Below are positions 36,999-45,835 of a stretch of DNA of 64,000 nucleotides, piece by piece. Origin of the DNA: Microvirga terrae. GTDB taxonomy: Bacteria > Pseudomonadota > Alphaproteobacteria > Rhizobiales > Beijerinckiaceae. The translations under genes were made by a program, and so were the position numbers. The DNA lies in the NCBI RefSeq assembly GCF_013307435.2, contig NZ_CP102845.1, positions 2,850,001 through 2,914,000 of the forward strand. The letters are read 5' to 3'. Under the pieces are notes generated by a model. It saw only the letters and a program-made list of their open reading frames with translations, ran no database searches and was not told where the DNA came from. Position 1 is the first letter of the stretch, and each line of letters begins with the position of its first letter.

Positions 36999-38455
36999 GG
37001 GTCGACCCGATCGAGATGATCGCTGCTGAAGGAAGCGATCAAGTCCTTCTCCGCCCGGTCCAGAAGCTCGTGCGGATCGAGCAGGAGGATCATGCGCCCC
37101 TCCGTCTCGATGTTGGCAATGCGGTGGACAGTCTGGCCTTCGCCCGCTGCGAGTTCAGGTGTCGGGCGAAGCTGGTCTTGGGGAATCCTCAGCACCTCCG
37201 ATACCGCGTCGACGATGAAACCTGCCTGCAAATCGTCGATCGTGACGACGACGATCCGCTCGCGCCGCCCTTCGCCGGCCCCTTCGATCTCGAAGCGTCG
37301 CCGCTGGTCGATCACCGGCACGACACGCCCACGCAGGTTCATGACACCCTCGATGAACGTCGGCGCCCTTGGCAGACGAGATAGGGTGTCGGGAGCGCGG
37401 ACCACCTCCTCGACCGCCGCGATCGGCAGCCCGTATTCCTCGTCTCCGAGTTGGAAGACGATGAACTGCTCGTCGCAGTTGGGAGAAGCATCAGGGCTGC
37501 TCATTTCTGGATTCGTCTCCATCTGAGGCGCGACGAGTTCAGCCAAGGCCTGATCGCGAAAGAGGTTATCAGTCGAGAGGACCGATACAAGCCGCCGACC
37601 GCCGTCAAGGCGGCAGATGCGTTGGATTTTGGCCTCCGCCGCGCCGCGGGTCAGGATTGCCGGCACAGGATCCATGTCTCCTGAAGGAAGTCGCAGGACT
37701 TCCTTGATGCCGTCAGCCACCAAGCCCACCAATGCGTCGCCGACCCGTGCGACCACGACACGGGATCTGGCATCATCGTGCCGACCTAGGGGAAGACCGA
37801 GAAGTCCGCGAAGCGACACGAGCGGCATCAGATGCCCGCGCCGGGACACGACGCCCAGCATCACGGAATCGGCTTGCGGAACCGCGACACTGCCCGAGGG
37901 GACGGCCACGATCTCATGGACAGAATCCAACGGCAGCGCAAAGTCCTGGCCGGACACGGCAAAGCAGACCAGAGCCACCTCGTCGGGAGCCGTTAGGCTC
38001 GTTTCCCGAGCACCCGGCACCGTGGGCTCACGGCCGTGATGCACGCGTCCGCGGTAATGCCCGAAGTTGCGGGACAGAAGGGCATCGAGGTCAATATGCG
38101 CCGATGCGCTCGTCGAGCTGTCGGTATCAGGCGCGCCTTCGACACCGCTCGCCCCCCAAGACGCCACCTTGTCGATCTCGAACCCGATCGGCGCACCGCG
38201 ATCGACCACGACCACACGGGTTGGCACGGAGGAACCTGCCGGACGTCCCATCAGGCTGCGCAGCGAAACGACCGGCAGGACAAGGCCGCGCAGATTCGCA
38301 ACCCCGACGAGGCTCGATGGTGCGAGCGGCACGCGGGAGACGGCCGGCGGGCGTATCACCTCCGCGACGTCTGAGGCGGGAAACGCAAAGCGCTCGCCAT
38401 CCACCTCCACCGTCAGAAGTGCCTGGCTGGCCGGCGAAGGGGCCTTCTCGGCCAT
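36995..38455 (-). CDS. Triple-domain CheW-like coupling protein
   Basis: 486 residues with three consecutive CheW domains at about 10-145, 160-300 and 330-480. Each has the hydrophobic strand pattern and a LRG-type loop (GVANLRGLVLPVVSL; VVSRRGHLMPLVSLRG; GVMNLRGRVVPVIDQR). Ordinary CheW has one domain of about 160 residues. The start at 38455 (MAEKAP) lies 4 bp after the MCP stop; frames further upstream are shadows. It should link the soluble receptor to CheA; three domains could cross-link several receptor tips or kinases in one array. Confidence 0.9.
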   Translation of the reverse strand: MAEKAPSPASQALLTVEVDGERFAFPASDVAEVIRPPAVSRVPLAPSSLVGVANLRGLVLPVVSLRSLMGRPAGSSVPTRVVVVDRGAPIGFEIDKVASWGASGVEGAPDTDSSTSASAHIDLDALLSRNFGHYRGRVHHGREPTVPGARETSLTAPDEVALVCFAVSGQDFALPLDSVHEIVAVPSGSVAVPQADSVMLGVVSRRGHLMPLVSLRGLLGLPLGRHDDARSRVVVARVGDALVGLVADGIKEVLRLPSGDMDPVPAILTRGAAEAKIQRICRLDGGRRLVSVLSTDNLFRDQALAELVAPQMETNPEMSSPDASPNCDEQFIVFQLGDEEYGLPIAAVEEVVRAPDTLSRLPRAPTFIEGVMNLRGRVVPVIDQRRRFEIEGAGEGRRERIVVVTIDDLQAGFIVDAVSEVLRIPQDQLRPTPELAAGEGQTVHRIANIETEGRMILLLDPHELLDRAEKDLIASFSSDHLDRVDP

Positions 38456-38459
38456 GATG

Positions 38460-40406
38460 TCACGTCTCCGCGATCTGGAGCTCATCCGCCAGGGAGGCGA
38501 TCTCCTCGATGGCGGCGGCCAAATCCTCTGCGCCGCGCGCCTGCTGCCGGGCCGCGGTGGCAGCTTGCGCGGATGCGTTTCCGGCCTGTTCGGCCACTGC
38601 CGCAACCTGCTGGGTCCCGAGCCTGACCTCACGAACGGCGCTGAGGATCGTCTCTGCCCCGGACAGAATGGCCGCACTGCCATTCCGGATCGATCTGACA
38701 TCCGCCTCGACCGCCCCCAGCCTCTCGGCCATCAGGGCGTTCTTGGCAACCTCCGCCTCTGCACTTGATGCGCTTTGCTCCAGATCGCGGCGGACGATGA
38801 TGATTTGATCCCGGATCTGGCGAACCACCTCCTTGATACGATCGCTGTTCTCGGATGCATCGCGGGCCAGAATGCGGATATCCCCAGAGACGATCGCGAA
38901 GCCGCGCCCCGCCTCCCCGGTTCGCGCTGCCTCGATGGAGCCGCTCACGGCCAGCATATTGGTCTGGACCGCGACGAGAGCGATGCTGTCGACGATCTTC
39001 TCGATGCGTCGGCTGGCCTCGTTGAGACCGCCGATCACTTCGATGACGGCCCGCATTTCCCGCAGACCCTGTTCGACGCCTTCGGCCATCCGCAGCGTCT
39101 CCGAACGGTTCTCCTGGATGGCTCCGGCCAGAGCCTCGATGCGCTGGACGGACGTGCCGGCGGAGTCCAGGGACGCAGCCGTGGCCCGCTCGATCTGTTC
39201 CATCGCAGCATTGGTCTGCTGGGTCGCGGCGGCCTGCATCTGCGCCCCCCGGCTGATCTGATCGACTGCGGTCATGATCTCGCCTGCGGCCCCGGACAGT
39301 TGCTGAATAGCGGCCGAGAGTTCCTCGGCAGCAGATGCAACCTGCTGGGCGGCGGCCGATCCTGCGGTGTTCGCCTGAAGATCATCGGCCAGGGCCGCCA
39401 GTTCCTGAGCAGTCTGCTGGCTTTGATCGAGAGAGACGCTTTGCTGCTGCACGGCACGCTGAGCCTCGGCGGCGGCGGCAGCCTGCTCCTCGGCGGCGCT
39501 TGCCACCTGCTCCGCCCCGCGCTGCGCCTCGCGAATGGCCGTCTCGGCCTCGATAGCGGCGATCAGGATCGACTGGCTGCCCTCGGACAAAAGAGTCATA
39601 TCGGCGCGAATTCGGTCCAGACCCGATACGACGGCCCGACCCGTGCGCGCTTCACCGGCTGCCGCTTCCGCCGCGCCCCTGATCCTCCCGGCAACCGACC
39701 GGACCTCCGTGACGATGCCGTCGGCCAGGGTCTGGACTTCTTGGGCGCTTTTTTCGGACGCGCTGGCCAGCGCGCGGACTTCATCGGCAACGACGGCGAA
39801 GCCGCGGCCGTTGTCCCCTGCCCGGGCGGCCTCAATGGCGGCGTTCAGTGCCAAAAGGTTGGTCTGATCGGAAATATCGCCGACCGTCCGCATGATATCG
39901 CCGATTGCGATCGCCTGCTCCTCGAGGAGTTCGATCACATCGACCATCGCTTCCTGCCGTGCTGCATTCGTCGTAACGGCCGCCACCGAAGCGTCAATCT
40001 GAGCCCCCGCCTCAATCAGGAGGCTCTGGAGACCGGCCGTTTTGGATTGGGTGGCCTCCGCATGCCGCCTGGCTTCGGCGAACGATACGCCGAGGCTTAT
40101 GACGGCCGAAAGGGATTGCTGCGAAGCCCCGGCCGCCTCCTCGGCCCCGGAGGCGATCGACTCCATCGCGCGGCGCAACTCCTCTGCAGCCGATGAGGAC
40201 TCAGTCACACCGCTGGCCAGTTCCTCCGTGGCGGCCCCGATACGCTCGGCGGCCTTCTGCTGTCGGGCACGGACCCGCTCATGAGCCCGCCGCGTTGAGT
40301 TCACCCGTTTCAGGGACGCGGGTTGGTCCGACGGAACCGGAGGATCGCCGTCAATCTGACGGAGTGTGGCTTTGCCCGGAAGATCGGTCGTCTTAACCAG
40401 TGCCAT
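38460..40406 (-). CDS. Soluble methyl-accepting chemotaxis protein with two signalling tips
   Basis: About 648 residues, nearly all Ala/Glu/Gln-rich coiled coil, with no membrane segment and no recognisable PAS, GAF or Cache sensor. Two hairpin-tip motifs are present: a canonical one near residue 190 ([32 protein letters not shown] split as two blocks) and a divergent one near residue 500 ([16 protein letters not shown], then [14 protein letters not shown]). It therefore looks like two MCP signalling domains fused head to tail. The C-terminus has no CheR-tethering pentapeptide. The start at 40406 (MALVKTTD) has AAAGG 8 nt upstream; a start at 40481 is less likely. First gene of the chemosensory operon. 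Confidence 0.88.
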   Translation of the reverse strand: MALVKTTDLPGKATLRQIDGDPPVPSDQPASLKRVNSTRRAHERVRARQQKAAERIGAATEELASGVTESSSAAEELRRAMESIASGAEEAAGASQQSLSAVISLGVSFAEARRHAEATQSKTAGLQSLLIEAGAQIDASVAAVTTNAARQEAMVDVIELLEEQAIAIGDIMRTVGDISDQTNLLALNAAIEAARAGDNGRGFAVVADEVRALASASEKSAQEVQTLADGIVTEVRSVAGRIRGAAEAAAGEARTGRAVVSGLDRIRADMTLLSEGSQSILIAAIEAETAIREAQRGAEQVASAAEEQAAAAAEAQRAVQQQSVSLDQSQQTAQELAALADDLQANTAGSAAAQQVASAAEELSAAIQQLSGAAGEIMTAVDQISRGAQMQAAATQQTNAAMEQIERATAASLDSAGTSVQRIEALAGAIQENRSETLRMAEGVEQGLREMRAVIEVIGGLNEASRRIEKIVDSIALVAVQTNMLAVSGSIEAARTGEAGRGFAIVSGDIRILARDASENSDRIKEVVRQIRDQIIIVRRDLEQSASSAEAEVAKNALMAERLGAVEADVRSIRNGSAAILSGAETILSAVREVRLGTQQVAAVAEQAGNASAQAATAARQQARGAEDLAAAIEEIASLADELQIAET

Positions 40407-40806
40407 CGATGGCCTTTGAGGTTTCGTAACAGCGTGGGAGGGCCTGATTTGACGTGCTGGCCCTATGGTCATCCCGATCACATCAACCAGAAGCGGAGCG
40501 ATAACGTTTATAGGTACTGCTCCCCCACTAGCAAGCTGCCATACGGTAATTTCACCGCCTTGATATAATGTTTCAACAAAGCGGGTTTAGAAGACAGGCG
40601 CGGCGGGTTGTCTTCATTTGGGCCGCTCACGGACGGGCAACTGCGCCGCCCCATGATCGTCCGCAGGATTCATGTTCCTGCGGGCTCGGGCTGAACATGC
40701 CGCTTGGACGCACTCTCACGAACACTCAACAGTCCTCCCGGCGTCCCGACATTGGCAGCCTGCTTCTTCACTTTGTGATCCGACCCGGCGATTGCAGGTT
40801 CCACGG
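40407..40806. other. Gene-free stretch upstream of the chemosensory operon
   Basis: About 400 bp between the MCP start and the VanZ stop. Frames here are short, Arg/Pro/Ser-rich and without a ribosome site. It should hold the promoter of the minus-strand chemosensory operon; an AT-richer patch near 40500-40570 is the best place for it, but no confident -35/-10 pair was picked out. Confidence 0.5.
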
Positions 40807-41166
40807 CTATCGCGATGCGAGCTGCCAATATCGCCCTGCCACGACAGCAACGGCGGCAATTCCGACGATGGCTCCCGCTCCACTGACGCATGCATCGACG
40901 ACTCGGCTCTCCCGCCCCGGCGACAGGCCCTGGAGCATTTCCAAGACAATCCCATAGGTCACCAGCGAAGCGGCGATCTGCATCCGTTTCTCAGGGTAAC
41001 TGAGCGCAAACAGGACAGCGGTTCCACAATAAGCAACGAAGTGCTCGACGTATCCCGGCGCGCTGGTACGGGTTTGGAATTCATCTGGGACGAGCGACAG
41101 GTAAGCAAGGATCGGCACGCACAGCCATGCGGCGGCGCGGAGTATGCGGCGGTTCAGAGCGTTCAT
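40807..41166 (-). CDS. VanZ-like small membrane protein
   Basis: A 119-residue protein with about four membrane helices in a VanZ-like pattern (AYLSLVPDEFQTRT near residue 22; VEHFVAYCGTAVLFAL; LEMLQGLSPGRESRVVDACVSGAGAIVG). VanZ-like proteins are frequent beside exopolysaccharide genes; their molecular role is not settled. It follows the first CapK/PaaK-like gene by 217 bp in the same direction and marks the edge of the polysaccharide locus. Confidence 0.78.
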   Translation of the reverse strand: MNALNRRILRAAAWLCVPILAYLSLVPDEFQTRTSAPGYVEHFVAYCGTAVLFALSYPEKRMQIAASLVTYGIVLEMLQGLSPGRESRVVDACVSGAGAIVGIAAVAVVAGRYWQLASR

Positions 41167-41383
41167 ATGCTACTGCCTGTAGTAAGAGAGGTGCCGGTCG
41201 CCGATTGTCGTACCCGATCCCCTCTTCACCTCACTGGCTTTCGGGACATGAAACCGAGCAAGGACCGCGGCTGAGAAGCATCCCATGGTTTGCCGCCCGA
41301 TCGATCATTCTGGAACTCGCTGGACCATGCCCTGCTCTCATCCAAGCTCCTGCAGAGCAGGGCACGAACGAATGCAGGATGGA

Positions 41384-42802
41384 TCAGGACGCCATCTTGT
41401 CTTCGTTCACGAAGGAACTCAGCGGGTAGTTGTGGCACATCCTGGGATGCTTCACGAGAGATACGGCATAACGATACTTGCCGGATGCCAGTGGCGGAAT
41501 CGAGTCTACGAGCTCGAATTCGACATTGCAGCCATCTCCCATCACGCGCTGGAACGATGTGCGGATGTCTTCGAGAGCACAAGCGGGTGGAGTTGCCTCC
41601 GTGATCAACTTGATCAGTATGGAGTTGTAATCGGTCTGGATGACCTGAGTTTTCTTCAACCAACCGTCGTTGTGAACCTTTCCGAGGAAGTGCATGAAGA
41701 AATTTCCAGGAACCGTCGAGCCGTCCGCGCGCACAAAGGTATCCATGATGCGCCCCGTCACCGTCTGCAGCTTCTCCACCGACGGCGTGGGGTATTCCGT
41801 CAATGCGCCGACAACCGCCCGATCACCGATGCGATAGCGTATGATCGGCATCGTATAGTTCGTCATGCATGTGACAAGCACGTCGCCCTCTTCGCCCGGT
41901 TTGCAGGGCTCGCCGCGCTCGTTCACCACCTCGACCAGATGTGTGTAGGTAAAGACGTCCATTCCTTCGCCCGCGACCCGCTCTCCGGCGAAAGTACCGA
42001 CCTCGCGCGAACCATACCGGTTGAGGACAGAACAGCCAAAAGCTTTCTCAACTTCATTTCGAATGAATGGGTAAAGCGTACCGGCGCTGGTGACGACACC
42101 TCTGACACTTGTAATTTTGATACCATGATCATTGATGTAGCGAGCCAGTTCATAGACGCTCTCGGCGTAGGCTTCGATCATAACGGGCCGAACCTGCTGC
42201 ATGATCTTGGCATACCGCTCTAGGTCCAGTTGGCTCATGCACCATGAATTCAGGAAGGTCTTGTTGCGTATGAAGTTGGACAACCTGTTTCGCCAGCCCG
42301 ACGTTCCGAGCAACACATCACGCTCTGAACCCCAAAGCGTCACGTAGGGTTCGCCCGAATCCCAGCCAGCCCAGCGCTGCAGCATCACCTGGGTCGATCG
42401 ACCAATCTCGTCATAAAACCGGTCCTGCAGCACGACGACGGGAATTCCAGAACTTCCGCCCGAGCCGTTCTTATACCAGGGGCGTGTGCTGTAATCCCGA
42501 CTCTTCAGACGCTCGAACTCGTTGTGCAGATGATCGCGCGTCAATTCCGGAATCTGAGAAAAACGTGTCAGGTCAACGTGATCACCGTCAACAACGCCGG
42601 CCTGGCGCAGCAAATCCTCGTAGTATGGTACGCTGCGAGCAGCATGGATCAACAATTGCTTGAGCTGTTGAGCTTGGGTCGAACGCCGCTGCGTGATCGG
42701 CCACGTATAAAAATCGGACAGAAAGGCAACATGGTTCGGAACAGGGTTGCGTGTGACATGCGTGTCGTAAAACCCCAAGATAGGCCTACGCCAATTCCCC
42801 AT
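41384..42802 (-). CDS. CapK/PaaK-like adenylate-forming enzyme, paralog 1
   Basis: About 472 residues of the phenylacetate-CoA ligase-like ANL family found in capsule and exopolysaccharide loci. Motifs: ATP-binding GSGGSSGIPVVV near residue 118, YGSREVG (adenine-binding) near 265, YRIGDRA near 325, and a C-terminal SGKYRY. The start at 42802 (MGNWRRP) is chosen because both paralogs in this window begin MxNWRRP; ATG 42820 is upstream. The reaction may be activation of an acid for transfer to a glycan, but the acid and acceptor are unknown. It diverges from the glycosyltransferase operon at 43402. Confidence 0.85.
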   Translation of the reverse strand: MGNWRRPILGFYDTHVTRNPVPNHVAFLSDFYTWPITQRRSTQAQQLKQLLIHAARSVPYYEDLLRQAGVVDGDHVDLTRFSQIPELTRDHLHNEFERLKSRDYSTRPWYKNGSGGSSGIPVVVLQDRFYDEIGRSTQVMLQRWAGWDSGEPYVTLWGSERDVLLGTSGWRNRLSNFIRNKTFLNSWCMSQLDLERYAKIMQQVRPVMIEAYAESVYELARYINDHGIKITSVRGVVTSAGTLYPFIRNEVEKAFGCSVLNRYGSREVGTFAGERVAGEGMDVFTYTHLVEVVNERGEPCKPGEEGDVLVTCMTNYTMPIIRYRIGDRAVVGALTEYPTPSVEKLQTVTGRIMDTFVRADGSTVPGNFFMHFLGKVHNDGWLKKTQVIQTDYNSILIKLITEATPPACALEDIRTSFQRVMGDGCNVEFELVDSIPPLASGKYRYAVSLVKHPRMCHNYPLSSFVNEDKMAS

Positions 42803-43401
42803 GATCTTCGCGCCTCTCATGATTCATGTAAATCTTAGCGATGTGGCCGAAAAACAGAAACGAACTCAGGTATTACTCCAGAATAATGTCCGCGGGAACG
42901 ACGGGCGGCTCGACGCGCGCCGCCCGTCAGTCGCTGGTTCGGGCCACTAGAACTCACCACCACAAGGCTCACCGGCATCTCGAAAGGCCACCACGGTCGC
43001 CCAGCGGCACGAGGGAGACTGCAACAGTGGAGTGAGCCTGATCGGCCGCTCATCACGGCCACGGGTCTTGTCTCAGGATCCATTAAGGCGGGCCGTCTTG
43101 TCTGCGTTCGGGTCTACAGCCCTAGCCGCTGCCCGGTAAGCACGAGCATCGGTGACAGCATGCTCTTTAGGTGCACTCCCGAAGAGAGACTACATGCAGT
43201 CTGGTTTGATGGTACCCTGCCGGGGTTGTGGCTGATGTTTGCCGACGAGCGGAGGAAGTGATTACCGTCCGTACATATGATGCTCGTCTGCGATGTAGAG
43301 CGATCTGGACAAGCAATCAGAACCGCAAATCGAATGCGACAGCTGGCGTTTCCGACATCTGCCCGACGATGCGCCGAACGTCACGACCATTCAAGCCGAA
43401 C
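42803..43401. other. Divergent intergenic region with a hairpin
   Basis: About 600 bp between the divergent CapK-like gene and glycosyltransferase. It contains a 10-bp perfect stem, GACGGGCGGC at 42900-42909 with GCCGCCCGTC at 42919-42928 (9-nt loop). The glycosyltransferase frame is open back to 43228, but the segment before 43402 is Arg/Ser-rich and unlike family members. Promoters for both directions must lie here; none was assigned with confidence. Confidence 0.45.
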
Positions 43402-44595
43402 ATGGCACGGGAAAGGGTTACAACATTGTCGATGGTCGCGGAAGAAATGCCTAGAGTGCACACCGGTGACGTTGAGAAGGCGCGCTCCGCCGCAGCTCCT
43501 CCAAGACCGATAGCAATCATTATCGGGCAGTTTAAGCATGGCGGTAGCGAACGCCAGCTCTATACCTTCTTGTCGTATTGTGACCGTAACCGCTGGAGCC
43601 CGGTTGTCTACGTGTCGGGAGAACTCGGTTTCTGGGAGGAGCCGATCCGCAAACTGAATATCCCGGTCGTACTCCTGACGGGTGGCCCGCTCGCGAAGAT
43701 GTGGCAGTTCAGAAAGCTTTGCATTGCCCAAGGTGCGAAGCACTTCTTCTCATGGTCTTCCTACACGAACGTCTATGGACTGGCTCTGGCCGGACTCGCT
43801 GCTCATCGGGTCGGATCGTTCCGAAATACAGGATTCACCGACCTGCCATCACGCTGGAGACGGATCTGGGCATGGGCGAGCCTGGCAGGAATATCGACAG
43901 CGGTCTGCAACTCGCGGCGGACAAAAACCGAAATATCGCAGCGGAGCGCGCCCGCGAAGCAAGTTGTCTACGTTCCGAATGCCATTCAGGTTTTTTCTGA
44001 CGACAACTTGCGATCCTATCGCGAGGCCTGGCGTCAGAAGCTAGGCTTGTCCGACAATGACGTGCTCGTTCTCGGTGTCGGTCGAGTCGAACCTGCCAAA
44101 AACTTCAAGCGTTTTGTCGACGTTGTACATCAAGTTGTCGAGCAAGTTCCCATAAAGGCCGTCGTCGCAGGCCGCGATCAGGGAGATTTGCCAGCTGTCA
44201 AGGCGCACGCGGATCAGCTCGGTTTGCAGAAGTTTATTCAGTTCCCTGGATTGGTCCCGGACGCCCGCGAGCTGATCTGCGCCGCTGATATCTTCCTATT
44301 GTCGTCTGATCGAGAAGGCATGCCGAATGTCGTCTTGGAGGCCATGGCGGCTGGTGTGCCGTGTGTGTCAACAAATGTTGGCGCCATCGATGACGTGATA
44401 GAGAATGGGAAGACAGGCTTCATAGCCGGGATGGATGTGCGCGCGCTGGCTCAGCATGTGCATCAGCTGGCAGTTGATCCCGCCTTGAGACAGCTGTTCG
44501 GAAGTCGCGCACGGGACGCAATCAAGAGCAAGTTCCAGCCGGAACACATCGTGGGAGAGCTCTGGACACTGTGCGAGGCAAGAATCGGTCGCTAG
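43402..44595 (+). CDS. Glycosyltransferase family 4-like
   Basis: About 397 residues with a GT-B fold. The N-terminal acceptor domain opens AIIIGQFKHGGSERQLYTFL. The C-terminal donor domain has GVGRVEPAKNFKRFVDVV, the linker FPGLVPDARELICAADIFLLSSDREGMPN split over two strands, and the EX7E motif region VVLEAMAAGVPCVSTNVGA. It adds a sugar from a nucleotide donor to the growing lipid-linked repeat unit in the cytoplasm. The start is uncertain: ATG 43402 and ATG 43432 are both possible, and family similarity begins only near 43495. Confidence 0.88.
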   Translation: MARERVTTLSMVAEEMPRVHTGDVEKARSAAAPPRPIAIIIGQFKHGGSERQLYTFLSYCDRNRWSPVVYVSGELGFWEEPIRKLNIPVVLLTGGPLAKMWQFRKLCIAQGAKHFFSWSSYTNVYGLALAGLAAHRVGSFRNTGFTDLPSRWRRIWAWASLAGISTAVCNSRRTKTEISQRSAPAKQVVYVPNAIQVFSDDNLRSYREAWRQKLGLSDNDVLVLGVGRVEPAKNFKRFVDVVHQVVEQVPIKAVVAGRDQGDLPAVKAHADQLGLQKFIQFPGLVPDARELICAADIFLLSSDREGMPNVVLEAMAAGVPCVSTNVGAIDDVIENGKTGFIAGMDVRALAQHVHQLAVDPALRQLFGSRARDAIKSKFQPEHIVGELWTLCEARIGR

Positions 44596-44726
44596 GAAAC
44601 CCGTTGTGGCATCTCCTCCCATCACACGCCGAAGAGTGAAGGTTCGAGCGGAATAATCGAGACTCCGCGTATGGCGGATTGGTCAGCTTGAGGACATCAT
44701 TGAAAGAGTTACATCAGGAGTTTCGC

Positions 44727-45770
44727 ATGGAGGCACCAATACGCGTCTTGATGATTACGTCCGAGTGGCCGACGGAAAAGAGTCCCTTTGCTGTTCCTTT
44801 TCTCGTGCAGCAGGTGGATTTTCTGAGGCGCGCGGGCGCCGACGTTGATGTGTTCTTCTTTCGCGGTGCAAAGAATCCTCTCAACTATGTCAAAGCCTGG
44901 TGTAGATTGCAGTGGGAGTACAGATCCAAGTGGAAGCAGTACGATCTGATTCACGCCCAGTTCGGTCAGGCCGCATTGATCCCTTGGCCGAAGAAGCTGC
45001 CCCTTGTCATCACCTTTCACGGCGTCGACATGCTGGGGCAGCTTTCGGACACAGGACAGATGACCTGGCGTGGAAAACTGCTCGTATGGCTCGGCAGGCT
45101 CGCCGCTCGGTTTGCGGATGCAGTGATCATCGTCTCGAACGAGATGAGGCAAAACCTCCCGAAGTCCATGACTCTCCACATGCTTCCGACAGGAGTCGAC
45201 CTGGCGTCGTTGCCTGAATTGTCGAAGGACGAGGCGCGCCGGCAGCTGAGCCTTCCTGCCGATGAGCGGCTCGTCCTCTTCGTGGGCAATCCGAAGGACC
45301 CTTTGAAGCGCTACGACCGGGCACGCGAGGCGATTGATGCTCTAAACAGAAGGTTGCCGGTCACGCTCGTGCTCGGATGGAATATGCCGCACGGCGATAT
45401 CATCAAGATGATGCATGCCTGCGACGCTCTCATCGTGACGTCCCTGCAGGAAGGATCTCCCACGATTGTCAAGGAGGCTCTTGCGTGCAACCTCGGCATC
45501 GCTTCCGTGATTGTCGGCGATGTGGTCGAAAGGTTGGCAGGTATCGAAGGGTGTGAAGTCGCTGCGGATCACGCACCCGAGACGATCGCTGCCGCCCTTG
45601 AAAAAGTTCTACTCCATGGGGGAAGAGTTAAGGGTCGCGAGGCAATCCAAGAACTCGATGAACGTGTAATAACGGACAAGCTCATGCGGATCTACCGTGG
45701 CGTCACGAGGCACGGTCGTCCGACCTACCAGCTAAGCGATCGGCCGTTCGTCTCGACCGAAAGAAGATAA
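44727..45770 (+). CDS. Glycosyltransferase family 4-like
   Basis: A 347-residue GT-B glycosyltransferase. Start 44727 (MEAPIRVLMITSEWP) has CAGGAG 6 nt upstream. Landmarks: PFAVPFLVQQVDFLRRAGADV, DLIHAQFGQAALIPW, LVITFHGVDMLG, LFVGNPKDPLKRYDRA and the donor-site stretch DALIVTSLQEGSPTIVKEALACN. It lies 131 bp after the previous glycosyltransferase and 65 bp before asnB, probably in one operon. Donor sugar unknown. Confidence 0.9.
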   Translation: MEAPIRVLMITSEWPTEKSPFAVPFLVQQVDFLRRAGADVDVFFFRGAKNPLNYVKAWCRLQWEYRSKWKQYDLIHAQFGQAALIPWPKKLPLVITFHGVDMLGQLSDTGQMTWRGKLLVWLGRLAARFADAVIIVSNEMRQNLPKSMTLHMLPTGVDLASLPELSKDEARRQLSLPADERLVLFVGNPKDPLKRYDRAREAIDALNRRLPVTLVLGWNMPHGDIIKMMHACDALIVTSLQEGSPTIVKEALACNLGIASVIVGDVVERLAGIEGCEVAADHAPETIAAALEKVLLHGGRVKGREAIQELDERVITDKLMRIYRGVTRHGRPTYQLSDRPFVSTERR

Positions 45771-45835
45771 TCCGGAGCCCCTGCGGGTGCCGCCGCTGCT
45801 TTGACCAATTTGAACCAATCCTGGAGGTTATACTG

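Noticed and set aside
40568..40957. A 129-codon plus-strand frame upstream of the chemosensory operon
   Set aside because: It overlaps the VanZ-like gene in antisense and has random-looking composition.
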